From DASUVJ01 sp036378995 (GTDB lineage: Bacteria > Patescibacteriota > Saccharimonadia > Saccharimonadales > Saccharimonadaceae): 39,396 nt of DNA. The notes below the pieces were generated by a model, which was given only the letters and a program-made list of their open reading frames with translations, was not told where the DNA came from and did no database searches. The position numbers were made by a program, and so were the translations under genes. The DNA is taken from positions 1 through 39,396 of the forward strand of contig DASUVJ010000040.1 in the NCBI GenBank assembly GCA_036378995.1, written 5' to 3'. Positions 12,704-20,902 of this stretch are shown here, in pieces (position 1 is the first letter of the stretch; every line of letters starts with the position of its first letter).

Positions 12704-15296
12704 TAGTCCCCTCCTTTAGTTCCAGGTCATACTCGCCTTCCCTCTCCCCTGCCCTTACCTTCAGCCAGTCGGTTTGGATAGTGCTAAAGTCTGTCGGCAG
12801 ATCATTGCCGCCGATCAATGTCATCGAGTCTACGAGTACTGCGTTCTGTGTCGTGTTCTTTAATGAGACGACCTGCTTTCCCTTTTTAAAGACGGCATCG
12901 AGGGTAAAGTAGGTAAAGTCGATGTAGTCTCCGGAGGTGCCGGTGTCATCGTGTATCTTTTTAAGCTGTACCGGCTGAGTGCCGAATTGCGCATCGACTG
13001 TCTCGCCCTTTGATGCACCATGGAGAAGCAGTCTGTATGCACCGTCTTCTGGGATATTAATAGTAACGTCGAGCGTGGCATCTCCATTTTTGAGGCCAAT
13101 GAATGAAGGACGCTGCAGGTTAACAAGACTCGGAACGTTCTCGTTGAGGTAATTGTATTCGTCATTTTTAGCGTACAGCGTGCTGAGTGATAACGCATTA
13201 TTCGTAAAGTTAGTGCTAGAAACATAACGTGAGTTAAATGGCAACGATACGGGGCGAGGCACGAATGTTTTCTTTGGGTAATTTGCAACGTATAGGTCGT
13301 AAAAGCTGCGTTCAAGGCTATCAGTGATAAGCTTCTTTTTTCCTTCTGCGTCGCGGAAAGCCTGAATCTGAAGAGGGAAATAATTCATGCCGGTAAGTTG
13401 TTCGTCTCCATTGAAACGCTCCAGCATTTCCCTCCATTCAAAATCAACAAGGGATACTTGATCAGTGGCAACAGGTTTTTTTAGGCTGTAGAGTGCGTAA
13501 TCTTTGCCGTCGTAGCTGCGTTCGTATTTTGTAGAACGGGCAAGAGACTTTTGGATGTTGCCATCAATATTACGCAGATACGTTACGCCTTTTTCGCGGG
13601 GTGCGGTATGTTGTGGAACGATGATATCGGTGATGCCGAAGTTATTCGCCAGGATATCCTGCCACCAGGTTTCGTTGTAGGCGATCGCGCGGTACACCAG
13701 GTAGGCGATGATCTTATTTTCGGTATTGCCCCCGACGCCGTAATAAAGCGTCGGCTCGTTAAGGTAATAAATGAGGTACTTGTCTAAAAAGCTGTAGCGC
13801 TTGCCGTCTTGTATGATGTCGCGGCCGCTCTCTAAAGTTGGGAGAACAAACAACTTGCCTTCTTTTTTGTTATTGAGAGCTACTTTTATTTTCTTCAGGT
13901 CATCTGGAATGCGGTATGGGGCAACGAATGACGCAAGGTCACCTGATGTCAGTGCCGTGCGGTAATCGTTATTAGCGAATATCGGAAACAGTGCAATAAA
14001 TGTAACGGCGATCGTGGCGAGCGGCACTGAGAGCCGTCGCAAAAAAACGGTGCGCAGCCACACGAGGGCAATCATAAATAATACTCCCGCAGCATAGTAA
14101 TAAATAAACTGGAAGCGATGCGGGAAGCGTAGGATATTAATGAAGGTGCCCATAAGTTCGGCAATGGTCGTGCCGACGCCGTTACCAAGGCTTGAGAAGA
14201 ATATAGCCAGATCACCGAAAACCTTATGGAACGAATACGGGCTGTTATCGCTATAGCCGATAGTCATCCACATGGCAAAGAGCATCATCATAAATAGGGT
14301 AAGAATGAATAGTTTTTGTACGATATGCTGCGATGCCCACTGCTTAAAAATGAACAACCCCCCTATCAGCCCCGCAACGATCATGCTGCCAAAACGGGGA
14401 ATCGGTGCCAGGTAATTACCATGTCGAATAAGATCGAGGTGCCCGGCTGTATCGAGCGAGAAAATGAATGGTAGGCCGAGTGATGTGTAGTAGATCATCC
14501 AGTAGTTGACTGGAATGTTGGTCGAAACGCCCGATAGGCTGGATGAAGTTGTCAGAAAGATGTAGGCGACATAGGGAACTAAACTGAGCGCGGTAATGAT
14601 AAGGAAGTAAATGAGGTTTCGCTTTAGGTATTTCCAAAAGGCTTTGCGGCTTAAAAAGACGGTTAAGATCAGCTGCATGACGATTATTAATAATGCGACC
14701 GCGTAAAAGATGACGTGATAGTGGATTGCAGGATTTAAAAGTGTCAGTAGGGAGACGGCAATGACATTCCTCTTCCCTATCGCCTGTCGGAAAAACAGCT
14801 GCTCAAGTACCAGCGAGAGGGAAAGCGCAAACATACTGAACCCGATAATAAGCACATAAAAGTGTGCCATTTTTGCATAGAGCAGAATGGTGTGGATAAG
14901 GATCGCTGCCAGTAGCGCGGCCATAACTCCAAATAGTGATTTGCGGTAAAAGTAACGGCCGATCCGATGGAAAGCATAAAATAATAGGAATGCGGAAATG
15001 GCGTTTAGTATGACAACGGCAAACGGCAAGACGTAATGATGTCGCATCCAGGCGGTCCAGAACGAATAGCTGACGCGCACTTCTTCGGAGGCGGTAAGTT
15101 TTGACGTACCCTCTCCCCAGAACTGCGATCCAAAGTTAAAGAATGGAATGAGCTCTTCGCGAACGATCGACGCGTCACCGGATAGCACGGCGGGTATCGA
15201 GGCAATCACATCGCGAAAAATAATCGCATGCGCCAAAAGCAGGAATCCAAAAATCAGCAGATACAATCGCAGTGGGTTGGCAGCGAGCAAAGACAT
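12696..15296 (-). CDS. Large GT-C-like membrane protein with extracellular C-terminal domain
   Basis: From ATG 15296 this gives 866 residues: about 12 helices up to about residue 450, then a soluble part of about 400 residues ending in a beta-rich region (DVTINIPEDGAYRLLLHGAS) like a carbohydrate-binding module. The first exterior loop has acidic residues (LSGDASIVREELIP), as in GT-C enzymes. There is no ribosome site at 15296. The same frame continues open upstream for 47 codons and reads as a Pro-rich cytoplasmic tail (TPPTPSPPQEER, KVEPSAKKSW). A perfect AGGAGG lies four bases before an in-frame ACG at 15419, so the true protein may start there (907 residues), overlapping the pyruvyltransferase gene. 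Confidence 0.72.
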   Translation of the reverse strand: MSLLAANPLRLYLLIFGFLLLAHAIIFRDVIASIPAVLSGDASIVREELIPFFNFGSQFWGEGTSKLTASEEVRVSYSFWTAWMRHHYVLPFAVVILNAISAFLLFYAFHRIGRYFYRKSLFGVMAALLAAILIHTILLYAKMAHFYVLIIGFSMFALSLSLVLEQLFFRQAIGKRNVIAVSLLTLLNPAIHYHVIFYAVALLIIVMQLILTVFLSRKAFWKYLKRNLIYFLIITALSLVPYVAYIFLTTSSSLSGVSTNIPVNYWMIYYTSLGLPFIFSLDTAGHLDLIRHGNYLAPIPRFGSMIVAGLIGGLFIFKQWASQHIVQKLFILTLFMMMLFAMWMTIGYSDNSPYSFHKVFGDLAIFFSSLGNGVGTTIAELMGTFINILRFPHRFQFIYYYAAGVLFMIALVWLRTVFLRRLSVPLATIAVTFIALFPIFANNDYRTALTSGDLASFVAPYRIPDDLKKIKVALNNKKEGKLFVLPTLESGRDIIQDGKRYSFLDKYLIYYLNEPTLYYGVGGNTENKIIAYLVYRAIAYNETWWQDILANNFGITDIIVPQHTAPREKGVTYLRNIDGNIQKSLARSTKYERSYDGKDYALYSLKKPVATDQVSLVDFEWREMLERFNGDEQLTGMNYFPLQIQAFRDAEGKKKLITDSLERSFYDLYVANYPKKTFVPRPVSLPFNSRYVSSTNFTNNALSLSTLYAKNDEYNYLNENVPSLVNLQRPSFIGLKNGDATLDVTINIPEDGAYRLLLHGASKGETVDAQFGTQPVQLKKIHDDTGTSGDYIDFTYFTLDAVFKKGKQVVSLKNTTQNAVLVDSMTLIGGNDLPTDFSTIQTDWLKVRAGEREGEYDLELKEGTNG

Positions 15297-15400
15297 CCAC
15301 GACTTTTTAGCGGATGGTTCTACCTTTGGCGCGAGTCGCTCTTCTTGGGGCGGAGACGGTGTTGGTGGTGTCTCTGTGACTTTTGAAGAGCGCCGGCGAT

Positions 15401-16543
15401 TTACAAACTGAGTGTCCGTAAGGCCTCCTCTGCTTCTTTATAGGTTCGCTTCGTGATCGAATCGAGCAGCTTGCTCGTCTGTTTTTTACTATGGAGGGCG
15501 TTCTCGTATTGATCGAGCAGTGTTTCGGTCTCCAGTTTCTCCAATTCAATCGCATGCGGGTAATTGTTTTCTTCAATGAATCGCCAGCACTTTGTGTCGT
15601 ATGCGACAGCAACGAATGGAACACGGTTTGCGGCACATAATAGCAGGCTATGGAAGCGCATTCCGACGAATACGTCACACTTTTTGAGACAGTCAGAGAT
15701 CTCGTCTATGGGTACTCCTTCAAGAACGGAACAGTTATCGTAGCGATCAATAATGTCGCCAAAATTCTCACGGGTGAACACTAGGTCGTTGCGCTGATTG
15801 AACGTATGCTGGAACGGAACGAACACAACATGCGTCCCGTTTTTGCAGAGCTGCGTAACGAAACGGCGCATCGAATCAATATAACTTTCGCGGTCAATCC
15901 AGTCGGGAATATCCGAGAGGACATTAATACCTACTGTTGTCGTGGCAGACTTTTTAGGCATTTCTGAGGTATTCCAAGCGTCTTCCCATATGTGATTAAT
16001 AAATAATCCGTCCGGCGCCTTGCTGATTTTGGAAGGAGCAATCCCAAGAGTTGTCCTCGCTATCTCGTAGGATTTCTCGTCTCGAAATACTGTGTGAGTA
16101 CTGGCGGCCAGGGCGGTTTTCGAGATAAAACGTCCTAAAGCGGTCTTTAGGGATCCTATGCCGATGTTCAGGTGGTAAAGCTTCGTTCCTGACCATTTGG
16201 CGATAAGGTTGACGCCCATCATCCGGATGATGACGCTGTATTTTGAACGGCCAGTTGATGAGTAGAGTTCTTTGTATAACGTTCCTCCTCCGTAAACGAT
16301 ACAGTCGACATTGCGGATCAGACGCAGGTACTCTGGAATCGACGTCTCGTAGGTATTAATAATATGAAGGTCGGGATATGCCTTTTTGATTGGCTCCGGA
16401 ATAAGGTCGGTGGTATTGGCATTGACGTAGATTTTTTTAAATCCACGTTCTTTTAGCAGCTCTAAGTAATTCCACATAAGCAGATCATCACCTAGGTTGC
16501 TTTGGCCATAACTACCCAGTAGTAGCACGCTCGTTCGCTTCAT
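15401..16543 (-). CDS. Polysaccharide pyruvyl transferase family protein
   Basis: The 380-residue cytoplasmic enzyme of the CsaB/WcaK-type family transfers pyruvate from phosphoenolpyruvate to a sugar as a ketal. Visible motifs: LLLGSYGQSNLGDDLL at the N-terminus, IVYGGGTLYKEL near residue 83, and GMRFHSLLLCAA near 290, all typical. Pyruvylated glycans often anchor S-layer-homology proteins in monoderms, which would suit a Saccharibacteria surface; that is inference. Its start overlaps the GT2-GT4 gene by 32 bases and is preceded by GGAG. It lies mid-operon between the glycosyltransferases. Confidence 0.88.
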   Translation of the reverse strand: MKRTSVLLLGSYGQSNLGDDLLMWNYLELLKERGFKKIYVNANTTDLIPEPIKKAYPDLHIINTYETSIPEYLRLIRNVDCIVYGGGTLYKELYSSTGRSKYSVIIRMMGVNLIAKWSGTKLYHLNIGIGSLKTALGRFISKTALAASTHTVFRDEKSYEIARTTLGIAPSKISKAPDGLFINHIWEDAWNTSEMPKKSATTTVGINVLSDIPDWIDRESYIDSMRRFVTQLCKNGTHVVFVPFQHTFNQRNDLVFTRENFGDIIDRYDNCSVLEGVPIDEISDCLKKCDVFVGMRFHSLLLCAANRVPFVAVAYDTKCWRFIEENNYPHAIELEKLETETLLDQYENALHSKKQTSKLLDSITKRTYKEAEEALRTLSL

Positions 16544-18692
16544 TCAGTCTCTCCGTTTTAGTAATTCTCTGATAGGTTTCTAGCGTTTGGTCACCTACGT
16601 TCTTCCAGGTGCGCTGTGTTTTTATCCTGCGCGAAAGATCCGAGTATTCTTCGCGGTGCGTAAAGAAATAATCCAGTTGCTTTGCCAATGCGCTTGAACT
16701 GCGCAAGAACACAAGCTGCGGATAGTCGGAAAATATTTTGGCAAACGCATCACTGACAAGAAACGGTTTTTCGTAACCCATCGCAAATGACATTGGGCCA
16801 GAACTCGACAAGGCGGTCGTATAGGGATAGAGCGAGACGTCACTGGCACTGTAGTAGTCTTGTATCTGATCTTCATCTATGAAACCGCGCCATACGTACT
16901 GACTGGCGGGAATAAGTCGCGCAGCCTTTTTTTGAAGGCGATCGTATTCTTTGAGATAGGTAAGATCCTCCATTAGTTTGGGGTGTTTGCCTGAACCAAT
17001 GACAAGATACGCATTCGGATGCGACACGGCATATTCCGCAAAACCCTCGATAAGAAGATCCATTCCTTTGTAGCCGGTTGCATATCCCATGAAAAGTGCG
17101 ATGTTGGCATGCTTTGGAAGATCGAGCGTTTGTCGTGCAGACGCGGAGTCATGAGCTTCAAATGCTTCCACTCCGTGATGAATGACACTGACTTTTCTTC
17201 CGTCGATACGGTAACTCTCGGTAATGATATCCTTGAAAAACTGCTCGTGTACGATGATGTGTTTGGCGTGGATCATGAGCGGTTTATAAATAATATAAAA
17301 CGCGATTCGTACCAGCCAGACAGGCATTGATGAGTTGTTCTCTTGAACGAATTTTTTATCGATGGAATACGGATCGACTACTCCATGGAGAGTAATGACA
17401 GTTTTTTTCTTCCATAAAAACACCAGCCACTGCAAAAGATACGCCGTAAAAATGCCGCCGAATAATGCCAGCTCCTGCTGTATATGAATCACATCCGGAT
17501 TTATATTACGCAGCGCCTTATGTACTGAAACGATAAAACTGGGATTACGACGGAAGACCCGTTCAACGATAACATTATCTTCCGTGTAAGTTTTCTCTTG
17601 ATCGATGACATTACTAATAACTACTTGCTCGTCTGAGTCGATATTCGTAACAAGATTTTTAGTATACGAAGCGACTCCGCTGCTACTAACGTGTTTTTCT
17701 CCCTTAGGCGGATAAATGGTAATGTGGGCAATTTTCATTTTTGATTCCTCCCGTCCGCTCTCGCGTTTAACGATATAAAGCGGCCTGTTGATCACCTCTT
17801 CGTGAATACGCGCAATATACATGGCAACGAAGCCCAGACATATCAGTACGACACCAACAAGGAATAAGAGCATGATCGCGAGAAATGCTGTGCCGGTGAT
17901 ATTAAGCAACATAGGGTCTCCCAGAACATATTTTTCTATTGCAACAAATAGTCCAAGGAAGGTAGAAATCATAAGGATTGACCAGCCCAGCCAACTAGCA
18001 AACTTGAGCGGAAGCATACTATAGGCGGTAAAACTGTTAAGCGCTAGACCGAAGAGTTTACGGTAACTATAGCCTGCTTCACCGTAGAGGCGAGGCGGCG
18101 CCTCAAAGTAGACATAGTGGCGATTAAATCCGGTCCAGTCGATGAGACCACGAGTCATGCGGTTGCGCTCGGTAAACGCTTTGAATGCGTCGATCACGTC
18201 GCGGTTAATGAGGCGAAAGTCGCTGGCATGGGGCGTGATTTGTGCCGATGAAATACTTCCAAGAATGGAATAGAACATCTTCGATGAAAAGCGCTTGAAC
18301 CAGCTTTCGTCTTTACTGTATTTTTTTACGCCAACAACGACATCGGCACCTTTTTCCCACTCATTAATGAATTGCGGCAGCAGTTCGGGCGGGTGCTGAA
18401 GATCGGCATCCATGATAATCGCCGCATCGCCGCGTGCTGCATGTAACCCTGCGGTAACGGCGATCTCTTTACCGAAATTACGTGCAAGCTCCACGACATG
18501 TGTCGATTTGTCTTTATCGGCCATCGTGTGAAGCGCTTTTGCGGAACTGTCGCTACTTCCATCATCAACGAATATGAGTTCGAACTTCTGAGGGAGTTTT
18601 TTGATGGTGGACTTGATTTTTTTATAAAGCGGCTCGACATTCGGTGCCTCATTGTAGATGGGGATAACGATAGATACCATTTGGTTCTGCAT
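16512..18692 (-). CDS. Fused glycosyltransferase: GT2 (polyprenyl-phosphate sugar synthase type) plus GT4
   Basis: The 726-residue protein has two enzymes in one frame. Residues 1-318 are a GT2 of the dolichyl-phosphate-mannose synthase/GtrB kind: IVIPIYNEAPN, FVDDGSSD, MDADLQHPPELL (DxD at about 95-97) and two C-terminal helices (about 235-300). Residues 319-726 are a GT4 (GT-B fold): MKIAHITIYPPKGEKHVSSSG start, HIQQELALFGG, FMGYATGYKGMDLLIEGF and a SSSGPMSFAMGYEKP donor site. The junction has an internal ATG at 17738 preceded by GGGAGG (17752-17747) with an eight-base gap, so GT4 may also be made alone. The GT2 likely makes lipid-linked sugar for the GT-C enzymes; GT4 extends the glycan inside. 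Confidence 0.88.
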   Translation of the reverse strand: MQNQMVSIVIPIYNEAPNVEPLYKKIKSTIKKLPQKFELIFVDDGSSDSSAKALHTMADKDKSTHVVELARNFGKEIAVTAGLHAARGDAAIIMDADLQHPPELLPQFINEWEKGADVVVGVKKYSKDESWFKRFSSKMFYSILGSISSAQITPHASDFRLINRDVIDAFKAFTERNRMTRGLIDWTGFNRHYVYFEAPPRLYGEAGYSYRKLFGLALNSFTAYSMLPLKFASWLGWSILMISTFLGLFVAIEKYVLGDPMLLNITGTAFLAIMLLFLVGVVLICLGFVAMYIARIHEEVINRPLYIVKRESGREESKMKIAHITIYPPKGEKHVSSSGVASYTKNLVTNIDSDEQVVISNVIDQEKTYTEDNVIVERVFRRNPSFIVSVHKALRNINPDVIHIQQELALFGGIFTAYLLQWLVFLWKKKTVITLHGVVDPYSIDKKFVQENNSSMPVWLVRIAFYIIYKPLMIHAKHIIVHEQFFKDIITESYRIDGRKVSVIHHGVEAFEAHDSASARQTLDLPKHANIALFMGYATGYKGMDLLIEGFAEYAVSHPNAYLVIGSGKHPKLMEDLTYLKEYDRLQKKAARLIPASQYVWRGFIDEDQIQDYYSASDVSLYPYTTALSSSGPMSFAMGYEKPFLVSDAFAKIFSDYPQLVFLRSSSALAKQLDYFFTHREEYSDLSRRIKTQRTWKNVGDQTLETYQRITKTERLNEANERATTG
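17736..17752 (-). promoter_or_regulatory. Internal ribosome site and ATG at the GT2-GT4 junction
   Basis: GGGAGG (17752-17747), eight bases, then ATG (17738-17736), in frame with the GT4 half. It looks like a relic or still active start of a once separate gene. Confidence 0.55.
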
Positions 18693-18694
18693 TG

Positions 18695-19957
18695 CTATAT
18701 TCTCCTTAGGTTAGTAATACTAAACAGGCCGCCGGCTAATACCGTCGCGACGCTACCGAAAAACAAACTCCATACGACCGCATCGACAGATGGATGCCAT
18801 GACATCATTGCCGCGACGGTGAGCAAAAAACCTATGCAGCCTATTACAGCAACTGCCTTCGTTCGCAAAGACAGGTAATACATGCCGAGTAGGTTCATGA
18901 TTGAAAGCAGAAAAATAGAGGTCGCCAGAAGCGGAAGTAAATGAGAGTAGCCATCATAGGTGCTGCCCATCAACAAGCTAACGACCATGTTTGGAAAGAG
19001 GATGCAGGCAATAAGAACAGGGCTTGTAACAAGAAGTGTAAGGCCAAGCGATTTTATGAGCAGCCGACGGTTTTCTGTGGATGATTGATTTATTTTTATA
19101 GATGGCATCAAAACCTGGGCAATAGGCGCGCTCAGGAAGAAAATAATCCGTGCAACAGTTGCAATTCCGGCGTATAGCCCGGCCGTCTGCGCGTCAAAAA
19201 AGTACTTAATGATAATGATATCGATGCTCATTAAAAGTGTGATTGAGAGCAGTCCGACAAATACGAGGCCAGCATATTTTAATTCGGGCAGAATCATGCG
19301 GATGTCAGGCAGGCTTGCGTAATTACTGTTTTTTGGGCGTAAAAATCCCAACCGGCCAGCCCAGCGGGCCGCGTATAAAAATGCGATAAACTGCGCTACG
19401 ACAATACCGCCGATTGCGCCGAATGTTCCTAGCCCCAGAATTACTAGCCCGGCAGAGAATGCTAATTTAGTAGCGGCTCCGATGAGCTGAGACGAAATGG
19501 CAACCCCGAACCTTCTTTGACTACGTGCATAGGCACTTCGGAAAGTGAGTGGAATACTGACGATGAGTGCAAGGGCGAGTGCAGTGAATGGCAGCGATGA
19601 TTCAAACCGGAGCGCCTGCTGGAGCGCACTGCCTGCAACCAGGCTAAAGGCAAGAAGCAGCAGGGAAAGATATGCAGCAAACTTTTCGAGCTCGACGATG
19701 GTCCGGTGGGCTTTTTCTTTGTCGGCGTAATTAGCCATGATATTGACCGTAATCATGCCGAGAACATTCAGGAAAATAGTAAATTGTAAAAACAGTGAAA
19801 CAAGCGTTTGGATCTCACCAAAAACAGCCGGACTAACCAACCGGCCTATGAGGGGATAGTATAAATAATTCAATGCGCCAACAAGTACCGATCCTGCAAA
19901 GAAGATCGTATTGTTCCTCAGAAAATCGCTGCTGCGTAGTGCTGTTATGACGTTCAA
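18695..19957 (-). CDS. Wzx-type oligosaccharide flippase
   Basis: The 420-residue polytopic protein (about 12-14 helices) belongs to the polysaccharide biosynthesis/MOP exporter superfamily, which moves undecaprenyl-diphosphate-linked glycans across the membrane. The N-terminal pattern NTIFFAGSVLVGALNYLYYPLIGRLVSPAVFGEIQTLVSL, with conserved YPLIGR and FGE, is characteristic. Start is TTG 19957 with an AGAAGGA ribosome site upstream; no better ATG is near. The next gene starts two bases after the stop, with AGGAGA inside the end of this gene. It is the first gene of the surface-glycan operon and probably defines its promoter side. Confidence 0.87.
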   Translation of the reverse strand: MNVITALRSSDFLRNNTIFFAGSVLVGALNYLYYPLIGRLVSPAVFGEIQTLVSLFLQFTIFLNVLGMITVNIMANYADKEKAHRTIVELEKFAAYLSLLLLAFSLVAGSALQQALRFESSLPFTALALALIVSIPLTFRSAYARSQRRFGVAISSQLIGAATKLAFSAGLVILGLGTFGAIGGIVVAQFIAFLYAARWAGRLGFLRPKNSNYASLPDIRMILPELKYAGLVFVGLLSITLLMSIDIIIIKYFFDAQTAGLYAGIATVARIIFFLSAPIAQVLMPSIKINQSSTENRRLLIKSLGLTLLVTSPVLIACILFPNMVVSLLMGSTYDGYSHLLPLLATSIFLLSIMNLLGMYYLSLRTKAVAVIGCIGFLLTVAAMMSWHPSVDAVVWSLFFGSVATVLAGGLFSITNLRRI

Positions 19958-19975
19958 GTGTTTCAGTCCTTCTGT

Positions 19976-19981
19976 CTTATA
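19976..19981 (-). promoter_or_regulatory. Candidate -10 of the glycan operon
   Basis: TATAAG on the minus strand 18 bases before the TTG start; the -35 region is poor. It lies just downstream of the repeat-protein terminator. Confidence 0.35.
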
Positions 19982-19997
19982 GTCGCGGGTCGAGGTC

Positions 19998-20031
19998 GAA
20001 AAAGTGCATCCGCTATTACAGCGGATGCACT
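19998..20031 (-). terminator. Strong rho-independent terminator of the repeat-protein gene
   Basis: A 12-bp perfect stem AGTGCATCCGCT/AGCGGATGCACT with a five-base loop, followed on the minus strand by five T. Confidence 0.88.
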
Positions 20032-20044
20032 CGGAAATAGGTAA

Positions 20045-20617
20045 CTAGTCTTCAAAGCCGAAGCGGACGCCGAAGTTGTTCGTCTTGTCACCATCCTGGT
20101 GAGTCGCGTCAACTCCGCCGCTTACATTTTCGAGGCCGTCCGTAGTCTGGACGCCTACTCCTGCAGATGAGCTTTTGTCGCCATCGATGTGGCTAACGCC
20201 GCTGTTTGCGCCAACGTTTTCTAGCATGTCTGTGCTTTCGACGTTAGTACCGACAGATGACATCTTGTCGCCGTTTTTGTTCATTAGATTAAGACCGCCG
20301 GCGATGTTTTCAAGTTCGTCGGTAAGCTCAAGACCTGCGCCTGCTGATGTCATGTCATCACCGTCTTTTGTAAGTGCGGTGAGGCCAAGGCCAAGATTTT
20401 CAAGTCCGTCTTCGCTTAGGATGCGGAGACCTGCTGAGGATTCTCTGTCGTCATCCTTGCTACTAAGGCCTGCGCCGAGGTCCAAGCTCTCAGTTCCGAG
20501 CGCGTTGGTATTAGGCGTAAATGCCACGAGCGATGATACGGAAGCGACTGCTAAAGCGGCCACGATGTATGACTTTTTACCGGTGATTTTGCTGGTTTTT
20601 GCAATCGGTGTGCTCAT
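20045..20617 (-). CDS. Secreted protein built of five 30-residue repeats
   Basis: The 190-residue precursor has a basic start, a hydrophobic core (YIVAALAVASVSSLVAF) and a likely signal-peptide cleavage around NTNALG. The mature part is almost entirely tandem repeats of exactly 30 residues (four full, one partial), each with a KDGDKMSSAG-like turn and a T-D-x-L-E-N-(V/L/I) end followed by a Gly-rich strand. Acidic, no cysteines. The regular beta pattern suggests a solenoid or stacked hairpins on the cell surface. ATG 20617 is preferred over 20623 because AAAGGA sits six bases before it. It has its own terminator. No family recognised. Confidence 0.75.
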   Translation of the reverse strand: MSTPIAKTSKITGKKSYIVAALAVASVSSLVAFTPNTNALGTESLDLGAGLSSKDDDRESSAGLRILSEDGLENLGLGLTALTKDGDDMTSAGAGLELTDELENIAGGLNLMNKNGDKMSSVGTNVESTDMLENVGANSGVSHIDGDKSSSAGVGVQTTDGLENVSGGVDATHQDGDKTNNFGVRFGFED

Positions 20618-20684
20618 ATTCATTCCTTTCGTTACGTTGGTTTTGCCACGGGTGGGAAACGAACCCGCATGACCGATGCTAATA

Positions 20685-20717
20685 AAACGCTCAGAAAGCG
20701 TCGGTGAGATTTCTCAC
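20685..20717. repeat. Cluster of inverted repeats in the intergenic region
   Basis: CGCT-CAGAA-AGCG (near 20690-20702) followed by GTGAGA-TT-TCTCAC (20704-20717). These are operator- or attenuator-like palindromes between the repeat-protein gene and the next plus-strand genes. Confidence 0.4.
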
Positions 20718-20752
20718 AAACTTTCAAAAAATTATCTGTAAAAAATTGGCAC

Positions 20753-20758
20753 TACAAT
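20753..20758 (+). promoter_or_regulatory. -10 element of a leaderless small ORF
   Basis: TACAAT followed by six bases (ATTTTT) and the ATG at 20765. Same geometry as other leaderless genes here. Confidence 0.4.
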
Positions 20759-20764
20759 ATTTTT

Positions 20765-20842
20765 ATGGCCATTGACGAAAGATTTGCTTTATTAAGTAGG
20801 CATTTACAGATGGACCTTAATCTCGCATCGGAAAATGTATGA
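20765..20842 (+). CDS. Putative 25-residue leaderless peptide
   Basis: Very short frame, MAIDERFALL to LNLASENV, predicted helical. Its only support is the -10 plus six bases plus ATG geometry shared with clearly real genes. It ends 61 bases before the SGNH hydrolase and could be a small leader peptide, an independent small protein or chance. No family. Confidence 0.3.
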   Translation: MAIDERFALLSRHLQMDLNLASENV

Positions 20843-20872
20843 TTGCTTACAGCGAGGAAGACAGGGGAGTAA

Positions 20873-20878
20873 TATAAT
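20873..20878 (+). promoter_or_regulatory. -10 element of the SGNH hydrolase gene
   Basis: A perfect TATAAT 24 bases before the ATG; the -35 is weak. Ribosome site AGGAG at 20891-20895. Confidence 0.5.
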
Positions 20879-20902
20879 AAAAATATAAACAGGAGCGAGC
20901 CT

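Noticed and set aside
20640..20690. tRNA-like sequence (GGGTTCG...CCC) on the minus strand
   Set aside because: It has a T-arm-like piece, but no acceptor stem, anticodon arm or D arm can be folded around it.
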